Shown: positions 26,412 to 41,600, numbered from the stretch's first letter. The stretch: DNA of 64,000 bases from Aplectana chamaeleonis (GCA_029168955.1 JAPDOI010000704.1:1-64000); one strand, 5' to 3'. Notes: generated from the letters alone by a model not told the origin. Program-made: numbers and translations.

Positions 26412-29400
26412 TGTGCAGGACGTCGTAGAATGTGTTCAGGACCTCAGTAGGAGTGTGCAGGACATTATGAGACCTGTGCAGGGCCCAAGTAGGGGTGTGC
26501 AGAACATCGTGGATGTGTGCAGGACCTCAGTAGGAGTGTGCGGGACATCAAACAACTTGTGCAGGACCCCAGCAGGGGTGTGCAGGAGTAGTAGAATGTG
26601 TGCAGGACCTCAGTAGGAGTGTGCAGAAAATCATGGAACGTGTGCAGGACCTCAGTAGGGGTGTGCAGGACGTCGTAGAATCTGTGCAGGACCTCACAAG
26701 GAATGTGCAGGACATCAAGACACTTGTGCAGAACCCCAGTAAGGGCGTGCAGGACGTCGTAGAATGTGTACAGGACCTCATTAGGAGTGTGCAGGACATT
26801 ATGAGACCTGTGCAGGACCCCAGTAGGGGTGTACAGGACGTCGTAGAATGTGTGCAGGACCCTAGTAGGAGTGTGCAGGACATCATGGAACCTGTGCAGG
26901 ACCCCAGTAGGGGTGTGCAGGACGTCCTAAAATGTGTGCAGAACCTCAGTAGGAGTGTGCAGGACATCATGGAACCTGTGCAGGACCCCAGTAGGGGTGT
27001 GCAGGACGTCGTACAATGTGTGCAGGACCTCAGTAAGAGTGTGCAGGACATCATGGAACGTGTGCAGGAACCCAGTAAGGGTGTGCAGGACGTCGTAGAA
27101 TGTGTGCAGGACCTCAGTAGGAGTGTGCAGGACATTATGAGACCTGTGCAGGACCCCATTAGGGGTGTGCAGGACGTTGTAGAATGTGTGCAGAACTTCA
27201 GTAGGACTGTGCAGGACATCAAGGAACTTGTGCAGGACCCCAGTAAGGGTGTGCAGGACGTAGTAGAATGTGTGCAGGACCTCAGTAGGAGTGTGCAGGA
27301 CATTATGAGACCTGTGCGGGACCCCAGTAAGGGTGTGCAGGACGTATTAGAATGTGTGCAGGACCTCAGTTGGAGTGTGCAGGACATCATGGAACGTGCG
27401 CAGGACCTTAGTAGGAGTGTGCAGGACATCATGGGACCTGTGCAGGACCCTAGTAGGGTTGTGCAGGACGTCGTAGAATGTGTGCAGGACCTCAGTAGGA
27501 GTGTGCAGGACATTATGAGACCTGTGCAGGACCCCATTAGGGGTGTGCAGGACGTCGTAGAACGTGTGCAGGACCTCAGTAGGAGTGTGCAGGACATTAT
27601 GAGACCTGTGCAGGACCCCAGTAAGGGTGTGTAGGACGTCGTAGAACGTGTGCAGGACCTCAGTAGGAGTGTGCAGGACATTATGAGACCTGTGCGGGAC
27701 CCCAGTAAGGGTGAGCAGCACGTCATGGAATGTGTGTAGGACCTTAGTAGGAGTGTGCAGGACATCATGGAACCTGTGCAGGACCCCAGTAGGGGTGTGC
27801 AGGACGTCGTGGAATGTGTGCAGGACCTCAGTACGAGTGTGCAGGACATCATGAGACCTGTGCAGGACCCCAGTAAGGGTGGGCAGGACGTCGTAGAATG
27901 TGTGCAGGACCTCAGTAGGAGTGTGCAGGACATCATGAGACCTGTGCAGGACACCAGTAGGGGTGTGCAGGACGTCGTAGAATGCGAGTAGGACGTCAGT
28001 AGGAGTGGGCAGGTCATCATGAGACCTGTGCAGGACCCCAGTAAGGGTGTGCAGGACGTCGTAGAATGTGTGCAGGACCTCAGTAGGAGTGTGCAGGACA
28101 TTATGAGACCTGTGCAGGACCTCAGTGGGGTGTGGAGGACATCGTAGACTGTGTGCAGGACCTCAGTAGGAGTGTGCAGGACATCAAGGAACTTGTGCAG
28201 GACCCCAGTAAGGGTGTGCAGGACGTCGTAGAATGTGTGCAGGACCTCAGTAGGAGTGTGCAGGACATCAAACAACTTGTGCAGGACCCCAGTACGGGTG
28301 TGCAGGACGTCGTAGAATGTGCACAGGACCTCAGTAGGAGTGTGCAGGACATCATGGGACCTGTGCAGGACCCCAGTAGGGTGTGCAGGACGTCATAGAA
28401 TGTGAGCAGGACCTCAGTAGGAGTGTGCAGGACATTATGGGACCTGTGAAGCACCCCAGTAGGGGTGTGCAGGACGTCGTAGAGTGTGTGCAGGACCTCA
28501 GTAGGAGTGTGCAGGACATTATGAGACCTGTGCAGGACCCCGGTAGGAGTGTGCAGGACGTCGTAGAGTGTGTGCAGGACCTCAGGAGGAGTGTGCAGGA
28601 CAGCATGGAACCTGTGCAGGACCCCAGTAGGGGTGTGCAGAAGGTCGTAGAATGTGTGCAGGACCTAGGTAGGAGTGTGCAGGACCTCAGTAGGAGTGTG
28701 CAGAACGTCGTAGAATGTGTGCAGGACCTCAGTAGGAGTGTGCAGGACATCATGAGACCTGTGCAGGACCCCAGTAAGGGTGTGCAGGACGTCGTAGAAT
28801 GTGTGCAGGACCTCAGTAGGAGTGTGCAGGACATTATGAGACCTGTGCAGGACCCCAGTAGGGGTGTGCAGGACGCTGTAGAATGTGTGCAGGGCCTCAG
28901 TATGAGAGTGCAGGACATCATGGAACCTGTGCAGGACCCCAGTAAGGGTGTGCAGGACGTCGTATAATGTGTGCAGGACCTTAGTAGGAGTGTGCACGAC
29001 ATCATGAGACCTGTGCACAACCCCAGTAGGGTAGTGCAGGACGTCGTAGAATGTGTGCAGGACCTCAGTAGGAGTGTGCAGGACATCATTGAACCTGTGC
29101 AGGACCCCAGCAGGGGTGTGCAGGACGTCGTACATTGTGTGCAGGACCTCAGTAGGAAAGCGCAGGACATTATGAGACCTGTGCAGGACCCCAGTAGGGG
29201 TGTGCAGGACTTCGTAGAATGTGTGCAGGACCTCAGTAGGAGTGTGCAGGACATCAAGGAACTTGTGCAGGACCCCAGTAGGGGTGTGCAGGACGTAGTA
29301 GAATGTGTGCAGGACCTCAGTAGGAGTGTGCAGGACATTATGAGACCTGTGCAGGACCCCAGTAGGGGTGTGCAGGACGTCGTAGAATGTGTGCAGGACC

Positions 29401-32400
29401 TCGGTAGGAGTGTGCAGGACATCATGGAACCTGTGCAGGACCTCAGTAGGAGTGTGCAGGACATCATGGGACCTGTGCAGGACCCCAGTAGGGGTGTGCA
29501 GGACGTCGTAGAATGTGTGCAGGACTTCAGTAGGAGTGTGCAGGACATTATGAGACCTGTGCAGGACCTTAGTAAGAGTGTGCAGGACGTCGTGGAATAT
29601 GTGCAGGACCTCAGTAGGACAGTGCAGGACATCATGAGACCTGTGCAGGACCCCAGTAGGGGTGTGCAGGTTATCGTAGAATGTGTGCAGGACCTGAATA
29701 GTAGTGTGCAGGACATCATGGAACGTGTGCAGAACCCTAGTAGGGGTGTGCAGGACGTGGTAAAATGTGTGCAGGACCTCAGTAGGAGTGTGCAGGACAT
29801 TATGAGAACTATGCAGGATCCCAGTAGGGGTGTGCAGGACTTCGTAGAATGTGTGCAGGACCTCAGTAGGAGTGCGCAGGACATCACGGAACCTGTGCAG
29901 GACCCCAGTAGGGGTGTGCAGGACGTCGTAGAGTGTGTGCAGGACCTCAGTAGGAGTGTGCAGGACATTATGGAACCTATGCAGGACCCCAGTAGGGGTG
30001 TGCAGGACATCGTAGAATGTGTGCAGGACCTCAATAGGAGTGTGCAGGACATCATGGGACCTGTGCAGGGCCCCAGTAGGGGTGTGCAGGACGTCGTAGA
30101 ATGTGTGCAGAACCTCATTAATAGTGTGCAGGACATTATGAGACCTGTGCAGGACCCCAGTAGGGGTGTGCAGAACCTCGTAGAATGTGTAGGAGTGTGC
30201 AGAACATTATGAGACCTGTGCAGGACCCCATTAGGGGTGTTCAAGACGTCGTAGAATGTGTGCAGGACCTCAGTAGGAGTGTGCAGGACATCATGCGACC
30301 TGTGCAGGACCCCAGTAGGGGTGTGCAGGACGTCGTAGAATGTGTGCAGGACCTCAGTAGGAGTGTGCAGGACATCATGAGACCTGTGTAGGACCCCCTT
30401 AGGGTGTGCAGGACGTCGTAGAAGGTGTGCAGGACCTCAGTAGGTGTGTGCAGGACATCATGGAACGTGTGCAGGACCCCAGTAAGGGTGTGCAGGACGT
30501 AGTAGAATGTGTGCAGGACCTCAGTAGGAGTGTGCAGGACATTATGAGACCTGTGCAGGACCCCATTAGGGGTGTGCAGGACGTCGTAGAATGTGTGCAG
30601 GACCTTAGTAGGAGTGTGCAGGACATCATGGAACGTGTGCAGGACCCCAGTTGGGGTGTGCAGGACGTAGTAGAATGTGTGCAGGACCTCAGTATGAGTG
30701 TGCAGGACATTACGAGACCTGTGCAGGACCCCATTAGGGGTGTGCAGGACGTCGTAGAATGTGTGCAGGACTTCAGTAGGAGTGTGCAGGACATCATGGG
30801 ACCTGTGCAGGACCCCAGTAGGGGTGTGCAGGACGTCGTAGAATGTGTGCAGGACCTCAGTAGGAGTGTGCAGGACATTATGAGACCTGTGTAGGACCCC
30901 AGTAGGGGTGTGCAGGACGTCGTAGAATGTGTGCAGGACCTTAGTAGGAGTGTGCAGGACATCATGGGACCTGTGCAGGACCCTAGTAGGGGTGTGCAGG
31001 ACGCCGTAGAAGGTGTGCAGGACCTTAGTAGGAGTGTGCAGGACATCATGGAACCTGTGCAGGACCCCAGTAGGGGTGTGCAGGACGTCGTGGAATGTGT
31101 GCATGACCTCAGAAGGAGAGTGCAGGACATCATGGGACCTGTGCAGGACCCCAGTAGGGGCGTGCAAAACGTCGTAGAATGTGTGCAGGACCTCAGTAGG
31201 AGTGTGCAGGACATCACGGAACCTGTGCAGGACCCCAGTAGGGGTGTGCAGGACGTCGTAGAGTGTGTGCAGGACCTTAGTAGGACAGTGCAGGACATTA
31301 TGGAAACCTGTGCAGGACCCCAGTAGAGGTGTGCAGGACGTCGTAGACTGTGTGCAGGACCTCAGTAGGAGTGTGCAGGACATCAAGGAACTTGTGCAGG
31401 ACCCCAGTAAGGGTGTGCAGGACGTCGTAGAATGTGTGCAGGACCTCAGTAGGAGTGTGCAGGACATTATGGGACCTGTGCAGGACCCCAGTAGGGGTGT
31501 TCAAGACGTCGTAGAATGTGTGCAGGACCTCAGTAGGAGTGTGCAGGACATCATGGGACCTGTGCAGGACCCCAGTAGGGGTGTGCAGGACGTCGTAGAA
31601 TGTGTGCAGGACCTCAGTAGGGTGTGCAGGACATTATGGGACCTGTGCAGGACCCCAGTAGGGGTGTGCAGGACATCGTAGAATGTGTGCAGGACCTCAA
31701 TAGGAGTGTGCAGGACATCATGGAACCTGTGCAGGACCCCAGTAGGGGTGTGCAGAACGTCGTAGAATGTGTTCAGGACCTCAGTAGGAGTGTGCAGGAC
31801 ATTATGGGACCTGTGCAGGACCCCAGTAGGGGTGTGCAGGACATCGTAGAATGTGTGCAGGACCTAAATAGTAGTGTGCAGGACATTATGAGACCTGTAC
31901 AGGACCCCAGTAGGGGTGTGCAGGACGTCGTAGAGTGTGTGCAGGACCTCAGGAGGAGTGTGCAGGGCAGCATGGGACCTGTGCAGGCCTCCAGTAACGG
32001 GTGTGCAGGGCGTCGTAGAGTGTGTGCAGGACCTCAGTGGGAGTGTGCAGGACATTTTGAGTCCTGTGCAGGACCCCAGTAGGGGTGTGCAGGACGTCGT
32101 AGAATGTGTGCAGGACCTAGGTAGGAGTGTGCAGGACATCAAGGAACTTTTGCAGGACCCCAGAAGGGGTGGGGAGGACGTCGTAGAATGCGTGCAGGAC
32201 CTCAGTAGGAGTGTGCAGGACATCATAAAACGTGTGCAAGACCCCAGTAGGGGTGTGCAGGACGTCGTAGAATGAGTGCAGGACCTCAGTAGGAATGTGA
32301 AGGACATCGTCAGACGTGTGCAGGACCGCAGTAGGGGTGTGCAGGACGTCGTAGAATGTGTGCAGGACCTCAGTGCGAGTGTGCAGGATATCATGAGACT

Positions 32401-35400
32401 TGTGCAGGACCCCAGTAAGGGTGTGCAGGACGTAGTAGAATGTGTGCAGGACCTCAGTAGGAGTGTGCAGGACATTATAAGACCTGTGCAGGACCCCATT
32501 AGGGTGTGCAGGACGTCGTAGAATGTGTGCAGGACCTCAGTAGGAGTGCGCAGGACATCAAAGAACTACTGCAGGACCCCAGTAAGGGTGTGCAGAACGT
32601 AGTAGAATGTGTGCAGGACCTCAGTAGGAGTGTTCAGGACATCAAGGAACTTGTGCAGGACCCCAGTAAGGGTGTGCAGGACGTAGTAGAATGTGTGCAG
32701 GACCTCAGTAGGAGTGTGCAGGACATTATGAGACCTGTGCAGGACCCCATTAGGGGTGTGCAGGACGTCGTAGAATGTGTGCAGGACTTCAATAGGACTG
32801 TGCAGGACATCAAGTAACTTGTGCAGGACCCCAGTAAGGGTGTGCAGGACGTAGTAGAATGTGTGCAGGACCTCAGTAGGAGTGTGCAGGACATTATGAG
32901 ACCTGTGCAGGACCCCAGTAGGGGTGAGCAGGACGTCGAAGATTGTGTGCAGGGCCTTAGTAGGAGTGTGCAGGACATCATGGAACGTGTGCAGGACCTT
33001 AGTAGGAGTGTGCAGGACATCATGGGACCTGTGCAGGACCCCAGTAGGGGTGTGCAGGACGTAGTAGAATGTGTGCAGGACCTCAGTAGGAGTGTACAGA
33101 GCATTATGAGACCTGTGCAGGACCCCATTAGGGGTGTGCAGGACGTCGTAGAATGTGTGCAGGACTTCAGTAGGAGTGTGCAGGACATTATGGGACCTGT
33201 GCAGGACCCCATTAGGGGTGCTCAGGACATCGTAGAATGTGTGCAGGACTTCAATAGGACTGTGCAGGACATCAAGGAACTTGTGCAGGACCCCAGTAAG
33301 GGTGTGCAGGACGTAGTAGAATGTGTGCAGGACCTCAGTAGAAGTGTGCAGGACATTATGAGACCTGTGCAGGACCCCAGAAGGGGTGTGCAGGACGTCG
33401 TAGATTGTGCGCAGGACCTCAGTAGTAGTGTGCAGGACATCATGGAACATGTGCAGTACCCCAGTAGGGGTGTGCGGGATGTGGTAGAATGTGTGCAGGA
33501 CCTCCGTAGGAGTGTGCAGGACATTATGAGACCTGTGCAGCATACCAGTAGGGGTGTGCAGGACGTCGTAGAACGTGTGCAGGACCTTAGTAGGAGTGTG
33601 CAGGACATCATGGAACTTGTGCAGGACCCCAGTTAGGGTGTGCAGGACGTCGTAGAATGTGTGCAGGACCTCAGTAGGAGTGTGCAGGACATTATGAGAC
33701 CTGTGCAGGACCCCATTAGGGGTGTGCAGGACGTCGTAGAATGTGTGCAGAACTTTAGTAGGAGTGTGCAGGACATCAAGGAACTTGTGCAGGACCCAGT
33801 AAGGGTGTGCAGGACGTAGTAAAATGTGTGCAGGACCTCAGTAGGAGTGTGCAGGACATCATGGAACCTGTGCAGGACCCCAGTAGGGGTGAGCAGGACG
33901 TCGAAGAATGTGCGCAGGACCTTAGTAGGAGTGTGCAGGACATTATGGAACGTGTGCAGGACCTTAGTAGAAGTGTGCAGGACATCATGGGACCTGTGCA
34001 GGACCCCAGTAGGGGTGTGCAGGACGTAGTAGAATGTGTGCAGGACCTCAGTAGGAGTGTACAGGACATTATGAGGCCTGTGCAGGACCCCATTAGGGGT
34101 GTGCAGGACGTAGTAGAATGTGTGCAGGACCTCAGTAGGAGTGTGCAGGACATTATGAGACCTGTGCAGGACCCCATTAGGGGTGTGCAGAACGTAGTAG
34201 AATGTGTGCAGGACCTCAGTAGGAGTGTTCAGGACATCAAGGAACTTGTGCAGGACCCCAGTAAGGGTATGCAGGACGTAGTAGAATGTGTGCAGGACCT
34301 CAGTAGGGGTGTGCAGGACATTATGAGACCTATCCAGGACCCCAGTAGGGGTGTGCAGGACGTCGTATAACGTGTGCAGGACCTCAGTAGGAGTGTGCAG
34401 GACATTATGAGACCTGTGCGGGACCCCAGTAAGGGTGTGCAGGACGTATTAGAATGTGTGCAGGACCTCAGTTGGAGTGTGCAGGACATCATGGAACGTG
34501 CGCAGGACCCTAGTAGGGGTGTGCAGGACGTCGTAGAATGTGTGCAGGACCTCAGTAGGAGTGTGCAGAACATTATGAGACCTGTGCAGGACCCCATTAG
34601 GGGTGCTCAGGACGTCGTAGAATGTGTGCAGGACCTCAGTAGGAGTGTGCAGGACATCAAGGAACTTGTGCAGGACCCCAGTAAGGGTGTGCAGGACGTA
34701 GTAGAATGTGTGCAGGACCTCAGTAGAAGTGTGCAGGACATTATGAGACCTGTGCAGGAGGGGTGTGCAGGACGTAGTAGAATGTGTGCAGGACCTCAGT
34801 AGGAGTGTACAGGACATGATGAGGCCTGTGCAGGACCCCAGTAAGGGGGTGCAGAACGTCGTAGAATGTGTGCAGGACCTCAGTAGGAGTGTGCAGGACA
34901 TCATAGAACCTGTGCAGGACCCCAGTAAGGGTGTGCAGGACGCAGTAGAAGGTGTGCAGGACTTCAGTAGGAGTGTACAGGACATTATGAGGCCTGTGCA
35001 GGACCCCATTAGGGGTGTGCAGGACGTAGTAGAATGTGTGCAGGACCTCAGTAGGAGTGTGCAGGACATTATGAGACCTGTGCAGGACCCCATTAGGGGT
35101 GTGCAGGACGTCGTAGAATGTGTGCAGGACCTCAGTAGGAGTGTGCAGGACATCAAGGAACTACTGCAGGACCCCAGTTAGGGTGTGCAGGACGTAGTAG
35201 AATGTGTGCAGGACCTCAGTAGGAGTGTGCAGGACATCAAGGAACTTGTGCAGGACCCCAGTAAGGGTGTGCAGGACGTAGTAGAATGTGTGCAGGACCT
35301 CAGTAGGAGTGTGCAGGACATTATGAGACCTGTGCAGGACCCCATTAGGGGTGTGCAGGACGTCGTAGAATGTGTGCAGGACGTCAGTAGGAGTGTGCAG

Positions 35401-38352
35401 GACATCAAGGAACTTGTGCAGGACCCCAGTAAGGGTGTGCAGGACGTAGTAGAATGTGTGCAGGACCTCAGTAGGAGTGTGCAGGACATCATGGAACCTG
35501 TGCAGGACCCCAGTAGGGGTGAGCAGGACGTCGAAGATTGTGTGCAGGACCTTAGTAGGAGTGTGCAGGACATCATGGAACGTGTGCAGGACCTTAGTAG
35601 GAGTGTGCAGGACATCATGGGACCTGTGCAGGACCCCAGTAGGGGTGTGCAGGACGTAGTAGAATGTGTGCAGGACCTCAGTAGGAGTGTACAGAGCATT
35701 ATGAGACCTGTGCAGGACCCCATTAGGGGTGTGCAGGACGTCGTAGAATGTGTGCAGGACTTCAGTAGGAGTGTGCAGGACATTATGGGACCTGTGCAGG
35801 ACCCCATTAGGGGTGTGCAGGACATCGTAGAATGTGTACAGGACTTCAATAGGACTGTGCAAGACATCAAGGAACTTGTGCAGGACCCCAGTAAGGGTGT
35901 GCAGGACGTAGTAGAATGTGTGCAGGACCTCAGTAGAAGTGTGCAGGACATTATGAGACCTGTGCAGGACCCCATTAGGGGTGTGCAGGACGTCGCAGAA
36001 TGTATGCAGGACTTCACTAGGACTGTGCAGAACATCATGGAACGTGTGCAGGACCTTAGAAGGAGTGTGCAGGACGTAGTAGAATGTGTGCAGGACCTCA
36101 GTAGGAGTGTGCAGGACATTATGAGACCTGTGCAGGACCCCATTAGGGGTGTGCAGGACGTCATAGAATGTGTGCAGGACTTCAGTAGGAGTGTGCAGGA
36201 CATTATGAGACCTGTGCAGGACCCCATTAGGGGTGTGCAGGACGTCGTAGAATGTGTGCAGGACCTCAGTAGGAGTGTGCAGGACATTATGAGACCTGTG
36301 CAGGACCCCATTAGGGGTGTGCAGGACGTCGTAGAATGTGTGCAGGACCTCAGTAGGAGTGTGCAGGACATCAAGGAACTTGTGCAGGACCCCAGTAAGG
36401 GTGTGCAGGACGTAGTAGAATGTGTGCAGGACCTCAGTAGGAGTGTGCAGGACATTATGAGACCTGTGCAGGACCCCATTAGGGTGTGCAGGACGTCATA
36501 GAATGTGTGCAGGACTTCAGTAGGAGTGTGCAGGACATCAAGGAACTTGTGCAGGACCCCAGTAAGGGTGTGCAGGACGTAGTAAAATGTGTGCAGGACC
36601 ACAGTAGGAGTGTGCAGGACATCATGCGACCTGTGCAGGACCCCAGTAGGGGTGTGCAGGACGTCGTAGAATGTGTGCAGGACCTCAGTAGGAGTGTGCA
36701 GGACATTATGAGACCTGTGCAGGACCCCATTAGGGGTGCTCAGGATGTCGTAGAATGTGTGAAGGACCTCAGTAGGAGTGTGCAGGACATCATGCGACCT
36801 GTGCAGGACCCCAGTAGGGGTGTGCAGGACGTCGTAGAATGTGTGCAGGACCTCAGTAGGAGTGTGCAGGACATCAAGGAACTACAGCAGGACCCCAGTA
36901 AGGGTGTGCAGAACGTAGTAGAATGTGTGCAGGACCTCAGTAGGAGTGTGCAGGACATCAAGGAACTTGTGCAGGACCCCAGTAAGGGTGTGCAGGACGT
37001 AGTAGAATGTGTGCAGGACCTCAGTAGGAGTGCGCAGGACATCATGGAACCTGTGCAGGACCCCAGTAGGGGTGAGCAGGATGTCGTAGAATGTATGCAG
37101 GACCTCAGTAGGACTGTGCAGGACATCAAGGAACTTGTGCAGGACCCCAGTAAGGGTGTGCAGGACGTAGTAGAATGTGTGCAGGACCTCAGTAGGAGTG
37201 TGCAGGACATCATGGAACCTGTGCAGGACCCCAGTAGGGGTGAGCAGGACGTCGAAGATTGTGTGCAGGACTTCAACAGGACTGTGCAGGACATCAAGGA
37301 ACTTGTGCAGGACCCCAGTAAGGGTGTGCAGGACGTAGTGGAATGTGTGCAGGACCTCAGTAGGAGTGTGCAGGACATTCTGAGACCTGTGCAGGACCCC
37401 ATTAGGGGTGTGCAGGACGTCGTAGAATGTGTGCATGACTTCAGTAGGAGTGTGCAAGACATTATGAGACCTGTGCAGGACCCCATCAGGGGTGTGCAGG
37501 ACGTCGTAGAATGTGTGCAGGACTTCAGTAGGAGTGTGCAGGACATCAAGGAACTTGTGCAGGACCCCAGTAAGGGTGTGCAGGACGTAGTAGAATGTGT
37601 GCAGGACCTCAGTAGGAGTGTGCAGGACATTATGAGACCTGTGCAGGACCCCATTAGGGGTGTGCAGGACGTCGAAGAATGTGTGCAGGACTTCAGTAGG
37701 AGTGTGCAGGACTTCAGGAAGACTGTGCAGGACCCCAGTAAGGGGGTGCAGGACGTAGTAGAATGTGTGCAGGACCTTAGTAAAAGTGTGCAGGACATCA
37801 TGGGACCTGTGCAGGACCCCAGTAGGGGTGTGCAGGACGTCGTAGAATGTGTGCAGGACCTCAGTAGGAGTGTGCAGGACATCATGGAACCTGTGCAGGA
37901 CCCCAGTAGGGGTGTGCAGGACGTCGTAGAATGTGTGCAGGACTTCAGTAGGAGTGTGCAGGACATTATGAGACCTGTGCAGGACCCCATTAGGGGTGTG
38001 CAGGACGTTGTAGAGTGTGTGCAGAACTTCAGTAGGATTGTGCAGGACATCAAGGAACTTGTGCAGGACCCCAGTAAGGGTGTGCAGGACGTAGTAGAAT
38101 GTGTGCAGGACCTCAGTAGGAGTGTGCAGGACATTATGAGACCTGTGCAGGACCCCATTAGGGGTGTGCAGGACGTCGAAGAATGTGTGCAGGACTTCAG
38201 TAGGAGTGTGAAGGACATCAAGGAACTTGTGCAGGACCCTAGTAAGGGTGTGCAGGACGTAGTAGATTGTGTGCAGGACCTCAGTAGGAGTGTGCAGGAC
38301 ATTATGAGACCTGTGCATGACCCCATTAGGGGTGCTCAGGATGTCGTAGAAT

Positions 38353-38600
38353 GTGTGCAGGACCTCAGTAGGAGTGTGCAGGACATCAAGGAAATTGTGC
38401 AGGACCCCAGTTGGGGTGTGCAGGACGTAGTAGAATGTGTGCAGGACCTCAGTATGAGTGTGCAGGACATTACGAGACCTGTGCAGGACCCCATTAGGGG
38501 TGTGCAGGACGTCGTAGAATGTGTGCAGGACTTCAGTAGGAGTGTGCAGGACATCAAGGAACTTGTGCAGGACCCAGTAAGGGTGTGCAGGACGTAGTAG
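38353..38600. repeat. Duplicated block 4, copy 2
   Basis: Near-copy of 18,975-19,222 with all five private variants, including the frame-changing GACCCAGTAAGG deletion at about 38,573. Confidence 0.75.
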
Positions 38601-41600
38601 AATGTGTGCAGGACCTCAGTAGGAGTGTGCAGGACATCATGGAACCTGTGCAGGACCCCAGTAGGGGTGTGCAGGACGTCGTAGAATGTGTGCAGGACCT
38701 TAGTAGGAGTGTGCAGGACATCATGGGACCTGTGCAGGACCCCAGTAGGGGTGTGCAGGACGTCGTAGAATGTGTGCAGGACCTCAGTAGGAGTGTGCAG
38801 GACATTATGAGACCTGTGCAGGACCCCATTAGGGGTGTGCAGAACGTAGTAGAATGTGTGCAGGACCTCAGTAGGAGTGTTCAGGACATCAAGGAACTTG
38901 TGCAGGACCCCAGTAAGGGTATGCAGGACGTCGTAGAATGTGTGCAGGACCTCAGTAGGAGTGTGCAGGACATCATGTAACGTGTGCAGGACTTTAGTAG
39001 GAGTGTGCAGGACATCATGGGACCTGTGCAGGACCCCAGTAGGGGTGTGCAGGACGTAGTAGAATGTGTGCAGGACCTCAGTAGGAGTGTGCAGGACATT
39101 ATGAGACCTGTGCAGGACCCCATTAGGGGTGTGCAGGACGTCGTAGAATGTGTGCAGGACTTCAGTAGGAGTGTGCAGGACATTATGAGACCTGTGCAGG
39201 ACCCCATTAGGGGTGCTCAGGACGTCGTAGAATGTGTGCAGGACCTTAGTAGGAGTGTGCAGGACATCAAGGAACTTGTGCAGGACCCCAGTAAGGGTGT
39301 GCAGGACGTAGTAGAATGTGTGCAGGACCTCAGTAGGAGTGTGCAGGACATTATGAGACCTGTGCAGGACCCCATTAGGGGTGCTCAGGACGTCGTAGAA
39401 TGTGTGCAGGACCTCAGTAGGAGTGGGCAGGACATCATGGGACCTGTGCAGGACCTCAGTGAAGGTGTGCAGGACGTAGTAGAATGTGTGCAGGACCTCA
39501 GTAGAAGTGTGCAGGACATTATGAGACCTGTGCAGGACCCCATTAGGGGTGTGCAGGACGTCGTAGAATGTGTGCAGGACCTCAGTAGGAGTGTTCAGGA
39601 CATCAAGGAACTTGTGCAGGACCCCAGTAAGGGTATGCAGGACGTCGTAGAATGTGTGCAGGACCTCAGTAGGTGTGTGCAGGACATCATGGAACGTGTG
39701 CAGGACCTCAGAAGGAGTGTGCAGGACATCATGCGACCTGTGCAGGACCCCAGTAGGGGTGTGCAGGACGACGTAGAATGGGTGCAGGACCTCAGTAGGA
39801 GTGTGCAGGACATTATGAGACCTGTGTAGGACCCCTGTAGGACGTCGTAGAATGTGTACAGGACTTTAGTAGGAGTGTGCAGGACATCATGGAACCTGTG
39901 CAGGACCCCATTAGGGGTGTGCAGGACGTAGTAGAATGTGTGCAGGACCTCAGAAGGAGTGTGCAGGACATTATGAGACCTGTGCAGAACCCCATTAGGG
40001 GTGTGCAGGACGTCGTAGAATGTGTGCAGGACTTCAGTAGGAGTGTGCAGGACATTATGAGACCTGTGCAGGACCCCATTAGGGGTGTGCAGAACGTAGT
40101 AGAATGTGTGCAGGACCTCAGTAGGAGTGTTCAGGACATCAAGGAACTTGTGCAGGACCCCACTAGGGGTGTGCAGGACGTCGTCGAATGTGTGCAGGGC
40201 CTCAGTAGGAGTGTGCAGGACATCAAGGAACTTGTGCAGGATCCCAGTAAGGGTTTGCAGGACGTAGTAGAATGTGTGCAGGACCTCAGTAGGAGTGTGC
40301 AGGACATCAAGGAACTTGTGCAGGACCCCAGTAGGGTGTGCAGGACGTCGAAGAATGTGTGCAGGACCTCAGTAGGAGTGCGCAGGACATCAAAGAACTT
40401 GTGCAGGACCCCAGTAAGGGTGTGCAGGACGTAGTAGAATGTGTGCAGGACCTCAGTAGGAGTGTGCGGGACATCATGGAACCTGTGCAGGACCCCAGTA
40501 GGGGTGTGCAGGACGTCGTAGAATGTGTGCAGGACCATAGTAGGAGTGTGCAGGACATCATGGAACGTGTGCAGGACCTTAGTAGGAGTGCGCAGGACAT
40601 CATGGGACCTGTGCAGGACCCCAGTAGGGGTGTGCAGGACGTCGTAGAATGTGTGCAGGACCTCAGTAGGAGTGTGCAGGACATTATGAGACCTGTGCAG
40701 GACCCCATTAGGGGTATGCAGGACGTCGTGGAATGTGTGCAGGACTTCAGTAGGAGAGTGCAGGCCATCATGGGACCTGTGCAGGACTCCAGTAAGGGTG
40801 TGCATGACGTCATAGATTGTGTGCAGGACCTCAGTAGGAGTGTGCAGGACATCATGGGACCTGGGCAGGACCCCAGAAGGGGTGTGCAGGACATCATGGA
40901 TCTTGTGCAGGACCCCAGTAAGGGTGTGCAGGACGTAGTAGAATGTGTGCAGGACCTCAGTAGGGGTGTGCAGGACATTATGAGACCTATGCAGGACCCC
41001 ATTAGGGGTGTGCAGGACGTCGAAGAATGTGTGCAGGACTTCAGTAGGAGTGTGCAGGACTTCAGTAAGACTGTGCAGGACCCCAGTAAGGGTGTGCAGG
41101 ACGTAGTAGAATGTGTGCAGGACCTCAGTAGGAGTGTGCAGGACATCATGGAACCTGTGCAGGACCCCAGTAGGGGTGTGCAGGACGTCGTAGAATGTGT
41201 GCAGGACCTCATTAGGAGTGTGCAGGACATTATGAGACCTGTGTAGGACCCCCTTAGGTGTGTGCAGGACGTAGTAGAATGTGTGCAGGACCTCGGTAGG
41301 AGTGTGCAGGACATTATGAGACCTGTGCAGGACCCCATTAGGGGTGTGCAGGACGTTGTAGAGTGTGTGCAGAACTTCAGTAGGACTGTGCAGGACATCA
41401 AGGAACTTGTGCAGGACCCCAGTAAAGGTGTGCAGGACGTAGTAGAATGTGTGCAGGACCTCAGTAGGAGTGTGCAGGATATTATGAGACCTGTGCAGGA
41501 CCCCATTAGAGGTGTGCAGGACGTCGTAGAATGTGTGCAGGACTTCAGTAGGACTGTGCAGGACCCCAGTAAGGGTGTGCAGGACGTAGTTGAATGTGTG

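Larger units (their letters stand above)
21900..32500. repeat. Central satellite domain, plainer and more irregular
   Basis: The GAGCAGGAC-GTCGAAG cassette, common on both sides, is absent between about 21,570 and 32,920, and the ACTACTGCAGG variant appears only once (near 23,660). Most units are the plain A-B-C-D type with A tail CCCAGTAGGGGT. Irregular patches are denser: an extra CAG near 22,110, several indels at 22,441-22,580, and monomer losses. Private variants recur locally, such as GGAAAGTGCAGGACACCATGG near 24,895, 25,147 and 26,367. Boundaries are read by eye from marker variants. Confidence 0.6.
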
